In this document: piece after piece, positions 10,201 to 21,489 of the stretch
How the letters are laid out: each line of letters begins with the position of its first letter
Numbering within the stretch: the stretch's first letter is position 1
Assembly: GCF_029784165.1 (NCBI RefSeq)
Contig: NC_073696.1
Coordinates: 261,188,494-261,252,493 of the forward strand
DNA: 64,000 nucleotides
From: Wyeomyia smithii
Lineage: Eukaryota > Arthropoda > Insecta > Diptera > Culicidae
Direction of reading: 5' to 3'
Made by a program: the position numbers and the translations under genes
The notes under the pieces: model-generated
Seen by the model: the letters and a program-made list of their open reading frames with translations, nothing else
Told to the model about the DNA's origin: nothing
Database searches by the model: none

Positions 10201-10885
10201 TTATTTCATCTTTACGGACAGTCTCAGTTCCATTGAGGCTCTCCGATCGATGAAAGATGTTAAGCACTCTCCGTATTTCCTGGGGAAAATACGGGAACAT
10301 CTGAGTGCTTTATCCGAAAAATCTACTCAGATTACCTTAGCGTGGGTCCCTTCTCACTGCTCGATACCGGGTAATGAGAAAGCGGACTCTTTGGCTAAGG
10401 TGGGCGCAACAAACGGTGATATTTATGAAAGACCAATTGCCTTTGATGAATTTTTCGCACTTGTACGTCAGAATACGATCATCAGTTGGCAAAATGCTTG
10501 GACCAGAGGGGAATTGGGAAGGTGGTTACATTCCATAATCCCCAAAGTATCGACGAACCCGTGGTTCAAGGGGTTGGATGTAGGTCGGGATTTCATTTGC
10601 GTGATGTCCCGGCTTATGTCCAATCACTATAGATTTGACGCGCTCCTCCGTCGTGTTGGGCTCGGGGAAAGTGGTATCTGTGCCTGTGGTGAAGGTTATC
10701 ACGACATAGAGCATGTGGTTTGGTCATGCCCTGTACACCGTGACGCCAGGTCTAAATTAATAGCTTCCCTGCAGGCCGAGGGTAGACAGCCGGCTGTTCC
10801 TGTTCGTGATGTCTTGGCGAGCCGTGACCTATCCTACATGTCCCTTATATACGTTTTCCTGAAATCCATCCACGCCCCAGTCTAG
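7199..10885 (+). CDS. LINE ORF2 polyprotein: EN-RT-RNase H
   Basis: The 1228-residue protein nicks the target and copies the element RNA (target-primed reverse transcription). An N-terminal endonuclease (about 12-225) shows N18, E45, D142/N144 (GDFN) and S216-D217-H218. The reverse transcriptase (about 440-760) has D571 in the first catalytic block (FLDIKGAFD), GLPQGSCLSPLLY, and LADDS at 658-662 with D660/D661. The RNase H domain has D950 (YTDGS), E983, D1007 (FTDS) and D1063 (NEKADSLAK). A C-terminal CCHC motif uses C1161, C1163, H1172 and C1177. All catalytic residues are present. I place the start at ATG 7199, within ATGCCTAA, where it overlaps the ORF1 stop by 8 nt; the frame is open a little further upstream but without ATG. 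Translation therefore probably occurs by termination-reinitiation. Confidence 0.94.
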   Translation: MPNSTAYMKDSISVLQWNCRSILPKIDSFKVLINKNKCDAFSLCETWLTSNIDLNFHDFNIIRLDRDTPYGGVLLGIKKCYSFYRINLPSIPGIEVVACQMTIQGKELCIASIYIPPRAQVGQRLLFDLIELLPSPRLILGDFNSHGVAWGSPYNDNRSSLIYNLCDDFDMTILNNGEMTRIPKPPARPSALDLSLCSTSLRLDCTWKVILDPHGSDHLPILISITNGSTRMRPIDIPYDLTRNVDWKLYEEMISKAVESIQHHSPLEEYNLLAGLILNAALQAQTKKYPGVTIKERPPTPWWDQECPDVYTQRSDAFKAYQTGGIPGDYLRYSELDTKLKSLAKAKKRGYWRRFVNETSRETSMSTLWNTARRMRNRVTVNESEESSSRWIFDFARKVCPDSVPEQNIVRDASPGHDAIESPFTMAELSVALLSCNNNAPGLDRIKFNLLKNLPGNAKRRLLNLFNKFLEQNIVPQDWRQVKVIAIQKPGKPASNHNSYRPIAMLSCIRKLMEKMILRRLDHWVESNGLLSETQFGFRRAKGTNDCLALLSTDIQLAYARKEQMASAFLDIKGAFDSVSIDILSGKLHRQGFSPILNNFLHNLLSEKHMHFTHGDLATFRISYMGLPQGSCLSPLLYNFYVNDIDECLANSCTIRQLADDSVISVTGAKAADLQGPLQDTLDNLSAWALQLGIEFSPEKTEIVVFSRKHEPAQLQTQLMGKTISQVLVHKYLGVWFDSKGTWGCHVRYLMKKCQQRVNFLRTITGQWWGAHPGDLIRLYQTTILSVIEYGCFCFRSAANTHLIKLERIQYRCLRIALGCMQSTHTMSLEVLAGVLPLKNRFWSLSSRILIKCEVLNRPVIENFERLIELNSQTRFMTLYFNHMSQNINPSSNIPNRVDLSNTSDSTVFFDTSMIEETRGIPDHLRVQQIPKIFSNKYRNINCDNMYYTDGSLLDGSTGFGIFNNNLTVSHKLDNPASVYVAELAAIQYTLGIIEKMPTDHYFIFTDSLSSIEALRSMKDVKHSPYFLGKIREHLSALSEKSTQITLAWVPSHCSIPGNEKADSLAKVGATNGDIYERPIAFDEFFALVRQNTIISWQNAWTRGELGRWLHSIIPKVSTNPWFKGLDVGRDFICVMSRLMSNHYRFDALLRRVGLGESGICACGEGYHDIEHVVWSCPVHRDARSKLIASLQAEGRQPAVPVRDVLASRDLSYMSLIYVFLKSIHAPV

Positions 10886-11270
10886 TCCCGTTCCCCTCCG
10901 TCTACACCCAACAAAACGACAAGAACACGTTTGAACCTTAAGCACAAAACCAGCAACCAGACCCCGCACAACAGAACCAGGACCCAAGGACTACGAGCCT
11001 CTGTCCCAACTCACGACATCGTGGCTCAGCAGAACGAATCCATACATGCCATTCGACGATTATCAGACGACCATTGAACAACAAAACACTGATTGGAAAT
11101 CCCATGCTAGTTTTAAGTTAGACTTAATTTCAGCTCGTAGTCGGCAGCGAGGATAAAAAATTTGCTTTAGTTTTTAAGTCATCAGATATAATTGGCGCCG
11201 TTAAACATTAAATTGTATTTGTGCCGTGTCAAATAAATGTTATGTGAAGAAAAAAAAAAAAAAAAAAAAA
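10886..11270 (+). other. LINE 3' UTR, poly(A) signal and tail
   Basis: The untranslated region contains AATAAA at 11232-11237. A 21-nt A run (11250-11270) starts 12 nt further on and joins directly to TGTTAAATG of the satellite. Confidence 0.9.
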
Positions 11271-11769
11271 TGTTAAATGTTAAATGTTAAATGTTAAATG
11301 TTAAATGTTAAATGTTAAATGTTAAATGTTAAATGTTAAATGTTAAACGTTAAATGTTAAATGTTAAATGTTAAATGTTAAATGTTAAATGTTAAATGTT
11401 AAATGTTAAATGTTAAATGTTAAATGTTAAATGTTAAATGTTAAATGTTAAATGTTAAATGTTAAATGTTAAATGTTAAATGTTAAATGTTAAATGTTAA
11501 ATGTTCAATGTTAAATGTTAAATGTTAAATGTTAAATGTTAAATGTTAAATGTTAAATGTTAAATGTTAAATGTTAAATGTTAAATGTTAAATGTTAAAT
11601 GTTAAATGTTAAATGTTAAATGTTAAATGTTAAATGTTAGATGTTAAATGTTAAATGTTAAATGTTAAATGTTAAATGTTAAATGTTAAATGTTAAATGT
11701 TAAATGTTAAATGTTAAATGTTAAATGTTAAATGTTAAATGTTAAATGTTAAATGTTGAATATTAAATT
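11271..11769. repeat. Heptamer satellite (TTAAATG)n, right block
   Basis: About 71 copies of TTAAATG with a few variants (ACGTTAAATG, TTCAATG, TTAGATG). This is the continuation of 4312-5380 beyond the LINE insertion. Confidence 0.97.
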
Positions 11770-14662
11770 TTTTTCAGAACAAAAACTGTTTTATGGTGCA
11801 TTTTTTTGGAAAGACAAAATAATTGCCTACAGCAACCAACTTTGAGTTGACAGTACGAAGTCAATCGTCTCCTTTATTGATATTGTTTATAATGATAACC
11901 TCGACATTCTCTTCGCAGAGCAATTCAATATACACTCATAATGCAACTATAGCGTATCTACAGTTTCTTCTGAACAGCTGCTGCAGCCGAAGAACGATGG
12001 GAAAACAATATCAAGCACGCGGCAGAAATCAATGGCTGATAATATTATCCCCAATTTAGCCATCCGTGTCACAAGATACGCGCGTACTCCGGCGAAAACA
12101 GCAAAAATTCACAACCGAACCAAACAGGCTTTCGGTTCGCTGTGATCAATTTATGTTTTAGTACGCCGGTGGTTTACCGAAGTGGAACTTGCACTAGACA
12201 GCAAGGATTTTTTTCGTCAAAGTTTAAAGGTGGTATATTTTTTTAGGCAACTAAAAATCTTCGTGTATAGTTTTTCAAAAAATAACTCACAATTCTATAA
12301 CATTTTTCAGCAAACAATTTAAAATTATGATGTTCAGTGTTACGGCGACCGAATTCTACTGCCGGAGCAGAACAGCTTCCGTTTTTTTCTAACTAATCTA
12401 ATTACGGTTGATCCTTAAACTGTTCGTTGTCTTAGAATGCGTGGCTTGGTTCCGGTTCAGGTTGTAAATTCAATTACGCTCAGAAGAAGCCGACCTATTT
12501 CTTATCTCTATGCTCAAACAGCAAAAAGTCAACCCACTTGTCGGATTTGAGTTCTAAAGTTAATGGAATTTTTATCGCTGCTTCAGAACAACAATAGGCA
12601 CAGGATAAATGGCATTGATGATCAGACTCAAATTCGTCCTGATAAAACAGTACGCTGACAAAACCAGTCGCTTTGCCTTGCTTGGTTGACAAACGAGGTT
12701 TCTGGGAAAAGCAAGCAGCGCGGATTCCGTGGAATACATCATTCGTTTGTTATATCTTCAGTGGAATATTGGAAGTTTTGTTTTGTTTTAGTCAACCATT
12801 CTCCCCAAAGTCGTTGTTGTTTTGATGAACTCATCTGTGACATCAGATGCGAAGATCTCACGATGAACGCGTCTAGTTTGGCAGCAAAACTTCATCGACT
12901 GCGATTTTCAAGTGGCTTCAGCCTGTGTATTTAGACACTTGTTGTTAGATAAATTTCTTTTCCACAAAAATGTCAATTTTGCAATGAATACAGGACTTAA
13001 TTAATATCAGTTGGAATATTATTTTGCTGTTCATGCCATTAAATTCCTTCTTGATTATTTTTTCCCGTTTCAGAAGTGACCTTAAAGAGACGATACACTT
13101 ATTTTTTTTTTTTGCTTTTCAGCGTCCAAGTTCTACATAAACCTACAAAAAAGCGTCGAAACGATGAACGTGAAATCAAATATACATACCAAGACGATTT
13201 TTCGTGGCTTCGCAAAATTCTTCAGAACTATGCGGATCAAAGCAAAAAATATTTCTCGGTTCTGGCACGAACATGTGCACGAACTTTTCTCTTCTTTTTT
13301 ATTTGCATTTCCACCAAGCGACAAATTTATGGTAGGAAGAGCAACAGAAAAACGGGATTCCTACCACCCTTTTTTGGTAGCAACTACAAAAAAGTTGCTA
13401 GCATCTTTTTACTTTCTCCTCCAATAACCAGTAAGGGAAAAGTAAACCCGTAACTGAAAAGAATTTTCCCGGCTACGCTGCTCAAGGTCGTACTTACTGT
13501 GTAAAAACGGGTCTCGAGCAAGCCAGCCAATACAAACTGTTGCCTTTTTCCCGGAGTGTAAGAACGAAAAAACACTCTACGACGCAGAATAATAAATTTA
13601 TGAACGAAAGATTGCGTGATATCGTGACCCAAAAACCAAATTGTCTGTGTTCTTCCATAAGCTCTCAGTTATTCGTTTGCAAGCGTGTCACCACGTTCAA
13701 AATTCCTTCGGTTGTGTCTTGGCGAAATATATACACAAGCTGTTGGCCCTAACAGCTGTGCAGTAAAACAAGACTCAATCTGGCTGACAGTACCCCCAAA
13801 AGAACGTTCAACTAGCAAATAATAATAGAGCTTGAACTGACTCTGACAGCAAATCACCTCTCGGCACTCGGCACACAAATCCAATAATTCACTGGCTTCC
13901 TACCGAAGCGCAGTCTAGTGATAAAAATCGATCGAAAATGTTTCCAGTATCCCAATTAGTTCTATCATGTGCCGAAATTGCTATCAACCGTGTACTCATC
14001 GTCGTTGTCGGAAACTGCTCCGGTTCATTTGATGTGCCTTTTCGTTCGTCGTTTTTCAACCGACCGCCATCCTCCGGGGACTCCGGGCCTGGGAACGCCG
14101 AAAAGCATCTCCTCCTGATTAGATGAGATTGATCCTAGGAAAGTCTAAATTTGGCCCGTTTAGGCATGAACTGACAAACCACACACCGATTGCGTCTCAG
14201 GCTGGCAATTCATTTTCCCATGCGAACGGCTGAAGGCACCGACGACAGCATGTGTCGTCGTAAATTCTGATTACGCTCGGGAAAAAGCCTCCGAGCATAG
14301 GATGGAAACACATAGTGGAATTTAGCAAACCCTAACCAGCATTAATCTAACTTGTCATCGATCTTGGGACAGACAGAGGGAACGGACATTACAGACAGAC
14401 AGACAAAACAGAACAGAGAACAGAAAAGTCATTCATAGAAAACAGTCCGCTACCGAATTGCTGAAGACACCGTCACGGTGGGGATTACCGGCGGCGCCGT
14501 GAAGTGTAATTGGTGACAAGACATCTTCAAGACAAAATCCACAATTGACAACACACACGTACACGTAACATGTGGTAACCGAAAACAAGGGATTCGTTCG
14601 TTTGAGGCGGATTTTGCACGCTGTTTTTGTTTTTTGATGAAAGCTTATAGCACTAATCATAC
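11770..14662. other. No gene seen; probably host intron
   Basis: Unique-looking AT-rich sequence with several short open frames that lack recognisable domains. It may be intron of the minus-strand gene whose exon lies at 14663-14766; no downstream exon in phase was found. GACAGACAGA-type repeats occur at 14370-14425. Confidence 0.4.
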
Positions 14663-14766
14663 CTGTTTGAGTACTAGAATCAAAAAACGTACTAGTAGTT
14701 TCCACTGTCATGGTGCTGACGGTACCGTCGATGATCTGGGCGCACGAATCCCGCCGGCCGCGGTAG
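14663..14766 (-). CDS. Exon 8 of RIM-like gene
   Basis: Acceptor TTACTTCCAG and donor GTATGA bound 104 nt. The first base completes an Arg codon (CG|C) left by the exon at 26793, giving ...DDTC-R-YRGRRDSCAQIIDG. It continues with TVSTMTVETTSTFFDSSTQT and ends in phase 1. The RGRRDS block repeats the motif style of the upstream exons, which supports joining across the 12-kb intron. Confidence 0.7.
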
Positions 14767-15388
14767 CTGGAAGTAAAATTGAGAAAGGGAGCAGATTTAT
14801 ATTCAGCGCGTACAACAGGATAGTTAAAGTGATTAAAACCTAGACGAAAAGTCACTGTTTCGATGATTGATCAAAAGAAATCTCAGAATCCAGTAGACTT
14901 TCGCATAAACAAAAAACCTCATCCTTGCAATTCAGATGCTTGTCGTTGCATATAAAATAATATTTTTTTCCACTTTAAGCGTGCTTAAAAATCAAAATTG
15001 TTTTAAGACAGACTTATTTCATTTCGTAGAGCATTCGAAACCGTTTAAGTTTCATTCACAAGCGCAAAATCAAGCTTTACTTTTTAGAAAGTACAAACTC
15101 GCTTTGCACGGAGGAAAAAGTGCTACATTAGGGCGGCCCGAAATTCACAGGAATGGCTAAAATGGAAATAGGCTCGGTATTGTAGAACAGCATGCTGGAA
15201 ACAGAAGGGTATAAACCTCACTCAAAAGCACGGATATAAATGATAAGCGTATCACTTACTTAAATAGCGATACTGCCAATATTATTAAGTGCAGAGTACA
15301 AAAAAAATACGGGCAATATCGAAATAGCTCAAATGTCCCTGATCGCTGTGATGAGTCCACACAAAGAAAAACATCATAATCATTACAA
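14767..15388. other. Intronic sequence, no gene seen
   Basis: AT-rich, no coding or repeat structure recognised beyond short open frames. Confidence 0.4.
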
Positions 15389-16380
15389 TCTATCTAAACC
15401 ATATCTGGTGCATATAGGCTTCGAAACTACTGAACCGATCGGCGTGAAAATTTGTATATAGGGGTTTGAAGGGTCGAGAAAGGTGACTAAGATAGTTCGG
15501 GACCCCTTCCTGTTCTGGAAGGGAGGAATCCAATACAAATGGAACTCAAATTTCAGCCAATCAAGCAAATGAAACCAAATTTGGCATAGGGATACTTTTT
15601 GGGATAACAAAGAGATGTTCATGGTGGTTCAACACCTCTCCCTCTTCCGTCAGAGAGGGGTCTTATATAAATAAAACACACATTTCTGCATGTCTCGAGA
15701 ACTAATTAAGTAAATGAAACCGAATTTGGCATGTAAAGGTTTTGAAGGCAAAAAATATTTACATAGTGGTTGGACACCCCTCCCTCTGCTGAAAGGGAGA
15801 GGTCCCATTTAAAGGAAACACAAATTTCTGCACAACTTGAGTATTAATCGAGCAAATGGAATCAAATTTGGCATGGTAAGGATTTTTGAAGTAGGAAAAA
15901 TTTTCATAATGGTTCCACATCCCTCCCTCTTCTGGAAAGAAGATTGAGAGAATTCGTTATCATATAATTTAAACAGATATTCGAACCATTTTTTCCGGCA
16001 AAAGGTCCAAAATGATCAGGATGATGCACAGGTGCCTAAAACCGATTCCAGACGCCATTTTTAAATTAAAGATGGAATTTCTAAAAAAAAACAGCCAAGC
16101 ATGGGAATTCCGGTTTCTGGGAAACAGTCGAATACTACTCAATGTGGGTTTTTCCAGAATCGATTGTACATCTCCAAAGGCCAGTACGAGAGGATGTTCT
16201 TATTCCGATAAAATCAATCATTTCAAACAATTTGTCTTTTATGTTTGATCGTCTCCAATATCCGATTTGTCAAACATTTGCAGGCTATAAACATATCGAA
16301 GGAATCAAATAATTTGGAATGCTTAAAATCATTTAAGTAGAGACAAAAATGAGCGGGACAAATTTTGCCGGGTCAGCTAG
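15389..16380. mobile_element. Helitron-like non-autonomous element
   Basis: It begins TCTATCTAAACC after an A and ends GGGTCAGCTAG before a T. These are Helitron termini (5' TC, 3' CTRR, insertion between A and T). A short bulged hairpin (GGACAAA with TTTTGCC) precedes the 3' end by about 8 nt. The interior holds three or four degenerate direct units of about 150-165 bp, each with a 'CAAATGAAACCAAATTTGGCAT'-like block followed by 'CCCTCCCTCT' (15540-15930). No Rep/helicase is encoded. Confidence 0.65.
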
Positions 16381-16910
16381 TAGTTTAATAAATTTTCCAT
16401 TCAAAAGTACACTTGTTTCATTTCTTCGATGTTTTTTTTCCACAGCTAGCGCTAATAACCCTTAATTTGATCTAAAAATATCAAAACTAGTTCAAAAATT
16501 ATGAATCTGGAATAATTAACTATATCGAAGAGCCGTGCATTTTTTATCGTAGTATATCACGAAAAATATAGCTATATTCTGTCTTCGGCAAAGTTGTTCC
16601 CTATGAAATTTCCCATGTTTAAACCATTTATGGCTCATCACAACAAATTAACTTTAAGCCGAAATGTTTCAAAAGCCGAAATGTTTCAAAAAATCAACAT
16701 TAGATTGTGTGAAATTTTTGTCAATTTTTAAATAGCCAGAACGTCACGAAAAATGATACACCCTGTAGTTTAAATTGTAAATAATCAATAGGAAAATTTG
16801 ATTTTAGAAAGTAATTTGTGCGAATTCACATCGACTTGTTTCGAAGCTATTGTTATTGCTTATTCTTACATCATCTGACACATTGGTGATCTTAATGATG
16901 AAACAAAATA

Positions 16911-17750
16911 TAGGGTGAGGACCGGCTTGAGCAATGGGGCCTATTTTAATCAGTCGAAGGAAACGTTGAGAGCCACATGAATTTTGATTATTATCGACAA
17001 TTTCAATGACTAGAACAAGCACTCCGATTAAATAGAATGCATAAAATACCGTTCAACACAGCAAAAGCTTTAAGTAAACATCAACAATAAAGGAAACCAT
17101 TCTGGCGCAGCTTCGGGTGCTGAAGAAAATCCCCTGCAAAACAGATGCAAACTGCTTAGAATAGGTTCGGGGTGGTTGGAATAGTGTCTCGCGATTGGTA
17201 ACTTAAATTAATTATTGTTAAAGTTTATTGTCAAAGATCTTTAATATAGGGTAGGGAACATAGTCTAAGCAGTTTTAGAAGCCGTCTATGTATTGAGACG
17301 AAATACTTGAAATCTGTAGGGTGAAATACACACATAAGTATATTCATTTGTTCTCTATCTTTTTCCCTGTCAGCACTTGTTTTCAGATTCTAAAACCGAT
17401 TTAGCCAACTTTAACAATAATCAATTAAAGTTCTCTATCGAGGGACACTATTCCAGTCACCCCGAACCTTTTAAGCAGTTTACATCTGTTTTGCAAGGGA
17501 TTTTCTTCAGCACTCAAATAGCGCCTGAATAGCTGCAACTTTTTCCGTTTGATGTTTTTTTCAAAGATTTTTCTGTTTTGAACGGAGTTTTATGTATTCG
17601 TAAAACAGCTATTTAATCAGAGTTTTCGAGGACCGTTTATTTAGACTGATTAAAATAGGCGCCACTGCTTAAGCCGTTCCTTACCCTACATTTCGAGTCT
17701 CAATACACAAGCGGCTCCTAAAACTGCTTAAAATGAGTTCCCTGCCCTAC
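16911..17750. mobile_element. Interleaved inverted-repeat (foldback) cluster
   Basis: TAGGGTGAGGACCGGCTT at 16911 pairs with the inverted GCTTAAGCCGTTCCTTACCC block at 17667-17687. A second pair joins 17243-17300 (TAGGGTAGGGAAC ... TATTGAGAC) to 17697-17750. A third joins 17100-17220 to 17400-17520. The nested, crossing pattern suggests two related foldback elements inserted into each other. No ORF is present. Confidence 0.55.
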
Positions 17751-17789
17751 TACTAATTGATTACTAACAAATAACATACAAATTAGCTA

Positions 17790-19080
17790 TGGATAACGGT
17801 ACCCGGATTGATGCAGTGTACACCGACATTTAGGCTCCACTCGACACAGTGAGTCATGACATACTTTTTGTTAAATTATCTAGACCAGGAGTATCTTCCT
17901 AATAGGATATGCAACTGTCTTGGGTTATATTTGAGCAACAGATTGCTATGCGTGAAAATAGGTCCAGATGTATTAGCTTCTTTTCCTCCTTGTTCTGGCC
18001 TGCCCCAAGGGAGCAACATAGGACCCCTGTTGTTAACACTCATCTTTAACGACGTAGTCATTTTTCTGCAAAACACTCATCAATGCCGATGATCTAAAAT
18101 CTATCTTGTGGTACGCAGTAAAGCTGACTGTAGAGAATTGCAGAAATAATAGATCGGTTTAAACTTCAATTCAATTCAAACTTGTTTAAATTGAGTATTG
18201 CAAAATTTTCCGTGATAACTTTCCGAAGACGTGAACAGCGTATTACTTTCAACTACACGATCCAAGGTTAACAGCTGAACCGAGTTGAGAAAGTCATCAA
18301 TTTAGGTGTTTTGTTGAATTACCATTCCTCTTTTAAGTCCCACTACTCGGTCATAGAATAAACATTCGCGTAGGGTAATCGTTCCTATATACATTTCAGT
18401 ACCTATATTCATCTCATCACGCCTTTTTGATCATTTTATCTTCAAATTTTACCATATTTTCAACGCAAAACTTTCAACCACTTGAAAAAATCTTGAAGCA
18501 AATAGATTTACTTTCAAATAATGTACAAATTTGACGGTAAATCAAACAAATCAAAGAAATAAGATAAATATAGGTGCACCTAGCTGTTAAAAAGAATAAT
18601 GGAGCGAATACCCTATTTTATAACGCACCATGCAATAAGTGTAGATGGAGAGGTTTGTATTGGAAATTGCCAAATTCCGCGTTACGTAATAGACGAATGC
18701 TCCCTCATTGGGTTTTATTATGAAAATTGCCGAAGATTTCAACGATCTCATCTCACGATCTCTTTAGTAAGACCAGTCCTGAAATATGCAGCTGTTGTGT
18801 CTCTACGAAGCGGTTTAGAGTTTCCGGATTGAACCTGTGTATTTTAACTTCGTTAGGCCTGCATTGCTCGGTCTTAAACCATTTCATAGCAGACGAATGA
18901 TCAGTCAAGCAGTTTTTGGAGCGAAAATACTTGAGGCTAAAATCGACAGTGCTGAATTTTTGAGTCGTATGTGCCACATGTGTTCTTCGACTTAGGTTAC
19001 TCATGCAAGTCACACTCAGCAACGCAAGATATGGCCGAAATGATCCCATACACTTTATAACTGAAAATTTCAGGAGGCAT
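17790..19080 (+). pseudogene. LINE RT relic (family B), split by a MITE
   Basis: Degenerate RT homologous to the copy at 43705-45684. Recognisable pieces are SGLPQGSNIGPLL near 17990, AKFSVITFRRREQ near 18200 (aligning with GKCEVMTFHR), and INLGVLLNY near 18300 (aligning with CDLGILLDS). After an interruption come SLVRPVLKYAA at 18761 and RMISQAVFGAKILEAKIDS near 18895-18950. Many stops and frameshifts make it non-functional. The gap at 18373-18613 is a MITE insertion. Confidence 0.75.
18373..18613. mobile_element. TA-flanked MITE (Tc1/mariner-like)
   Basis: The 241-bp element has imperfect TIRs, GGGTAATCGTTCC on the left and the complement of GGGTATTCGCTCC on the right. It is flanked by TA on both sides. 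It sits inside the LINE relic and its TIR resembles that of the larger element at 56908-58087 (GGGGAACTGCTCC), so the two may be related. No coding capacity. Confidence 0.65.
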
Positions 19081-19897
19081 ACGATTTGTTCGATTTTAAT
19101 TTGTCAATCGGTGCTTTTCGTCAGCGTTTGTGTTCCGTGTTACTTCAAGTTAAAATAAGATTACTTCATAATGATCCATCCGATGATTTTAAATTATAAA
19201 TACAAATACAAATGCAAAAAGCTTAAGTAAAGAGCAGTGCATACACAAAGATTTTGCTTGTGACTTTAAAAACAATAAAGAAAAAATCTCCCTTAGGTAA
19301 CAAATTTGTTACATAAAAAGAAATTACATTCATTTTCAGTCAAGCGACAACATATATTGTCATATATTTTGAACATGTTGAACATGGCTATCTAGATATA
19401 TATTAGATTGTTCATAGTAACCTTTCAAAGTAAAAAAAATATGCCAAATACATCTTTTTTCTCCGTCATACAGGATGAGAATGTCGATGTTCCCAAAAAC
19501 TTTAAATGCCTCTCAAAATCACATTTCACTGCGTTAGAGAAAAACTCAAACATACACATTCTTGTAAGCGAATGCAAGCAATGTTGAGTTTGTGCCAATC
19601 TGAAGAACCCGAATTCCCTTCTTTAGTGATTCTGTAAATCATCTCCGGCAACTCTGCAATCAAACTGCAATATGTTTCTATTTCCAATCGATAAACAATA
19701 AGGACAGCTAGAGAACAAACACGGGTATTTCCTATTCGACGTTCGAGGCCGGGACGGGAGAGATTCTCATATGTAGCGAGTAAAAAAGACTGATATGAAC
19801 CTGAATGTTGCATCAATACAAATGCGAAGCAATTCCACGAAAAACGGGTAACCAATTTAATCGACCATTTTGTATGTGACTGAATCTTTGCATAGAT

Positions 19898-20030
19898 GTT
19901 TTTTTTATTCTCGCTTGTTTTCCGTCGGTCTGGTTCCGCCACTGTTTTTGTGCCAATCATCGACGCCCAGGCAGGCGACTCCACCCAGGACCCTAACTCA
20001 CGACCCATTTATTAACGGACCGGCGACAAC
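19898..20030 (-). mobile_element. 5'-truncated tRNA-derived SINE
   Basis: The T run and TATTCTCGC...GTTCCGCCACT...AACGGACCGGCGACAACGG match the 3' half of the full SINE at 53272-53624. The tRNA-like head is absent. Its 5' border abuts the foldback element starting at about 20031. Confidence 0.8.
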
Positions 20031-20835
20031 GGCAAAAGATGCCATTTTGTGCTATTGGTTTAATTCTTTGGAACACGACTCATTTTTGAGAAGCTATTTC
20101 AACATGTTCTAGAGCCAAAACGGTTTGTTTGATCAGTATGACGTCTTCGGCAAAGTTATAGATAATAATTTTGTCTTTCGACAAAAAATATACACTTCAA
20201 AAGAATTTTTTTTTGAAAAAAAGTTTTAAGAGAAATTAAAAATTGATTATCCAAAAAAGCTCATTTTTTTAATATCTGATTTTTTTTTATAAATAATTAC
20301 CAAAGATTACCTAAACATTGAGAACTGTCCTATCATGGGGAAATCAGGGAAAAAAGTTATAATTTTTCGGAAAAAAAAACATTTTCAAACTTTTTTTTTT
20401 CGAAGGACAAAATTGTTATCTACAACTTTGTCAAAAACACTATGCCGATCAACCAAACCGTTTTGGCTGTAAAAATGTTCTCAATCTCCAATAGAGCACT
20501 CGATGGGGAACTGAAAATATTTTTACAGTCAAAACGGTTTCTTTGATTGGCATAGTGTCTTTGGCAAAGTTGTAGAAAGAAATTTGGTTCTTCCAAAAGA
20601 AATGTACCCTGAGAAAAATAAATGTTTTTTTTTTCAATACTTATAATTTTTTTTCTAATTTCTCCATGATCGGACAGTCCATTGCTTAAATAACCTTTGT
20701 TGTTTTTTATGAAAATAAATCAGATTAATAACTTTTTATCAAAAAAAAAATTTTTATTTAGAGTGTATATTTTTTTCGAAAACATATAAAAAATTTAAGA
20801 GTGTATACCAATAGAGCAAAATGGCATCTTTTGCC
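20031..20835. mobile_element. Foldback/TIR element
   Basis: Outer ends GGCAAAAGATGCCATTTTG (20031) and the inverted copy ending at 20835 frame 805 bp. Inside, a block AAACCGTTTTGGCTGTAAAAAT recurs in both orientations (20115, 20455, 20530), each followed by 'CAAAGTTGTAG'-like sequence. This gives a multi-arm palindrome. Related blocks are found at 34770-35130. No ORF is present. Confidence 0.7.
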
Positions 20836-20839
20836 CCTA

Positions 20840-21480
20840 AAAACGCCTATACAAAATTACAGCCAAATCGAAAATGACAATTAAAAAAATATTGAAACTG
20901 GAATATTTTGTGTAGAAATGCTCAGCAGTGAGTTGAAACTGCCATTCATTTTTCTACATCTAGTTTGTTACTTTTATTAGCTAATGTCCAGTCATAATGG
21001 GCAAATAATTGTGTTCCAAAAACTGTTGAAAATCATACAAAAAATCTGTGAATTATTCAAAAGCGCATTCTTATTTGGAAGTGATAATTATTTTTACACT
21101 TTTTCGGAAACACTGACATTGACATCTTACTCAGTGCTTAGATGGACTATTGAGAAAAAGTGATTTTAGCTACTGAGAGTCAAAAAACCGTTTGCTTCGC
21201 TAACAATAATCTTCCGGAGATTGTGTGGGTTCCGTGGAGTATGCCCAGGGAGGAAATTTTTGATCAGCATGTTTATGTAGCAGTCAGTGTCATGGTGCAG
21301 AACGACCTGCGAGATATTAGCAACACAGCCCGCGGAAAGCCTAACGTACGCAAGAACGAAATGAATAGAGAGCACCGCACATATTAAAATGAGGTACCGG
21401 AGGACATTTTTCTTGACTCGAAGAATATTATAATACCCGATGAAACTTAAGACATTAAAAGTATTTTTCGAAGGTGACTA
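20840..21480. other. No clear gene; possible LTR-element remnant
   Basis: A 75-codon open frame at 21160-21387 leads towards the Gypsy-like RT piece at 21490 and could be older pol sequence, but no motif is recognisable in it. Confidence 0.3.
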
Positions 21481-21489
21481 GCCCCTGGA

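Larger units (their letters stand above)
5381..11270 (+). mobile_element. Full-length I-type LINE retrotransposon
   Basis: The 5.9-kb element has a 455-nt 5' UTR, ORF1 (5836-7206), ORF2 (7199-10885), a 365-nt 3' UTR, AATAAA at 11232-11237 and a poly(A) run at 11250-11270. ORF2 includes an RNase H domain, which among LINEs points to the I, Loa, R1-like or related groups; overall motif order and the zinc-knuckle ORF1 favour the I group. Both ORFs are open, and the promoter and tail are present, so the copy is recent and possibly active. Because both flanks are the same heptamer repeat, a target-site duplication cannot be told from array units. Confidence 0.92.

Noticed and set aside
14433..14855. 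140-codon minus-strand frame as a complete gene
   Set aside because: Only 14663-14766 has exon character with splice sites and RIM-like sequence; the rest of the frame is intron read-through.
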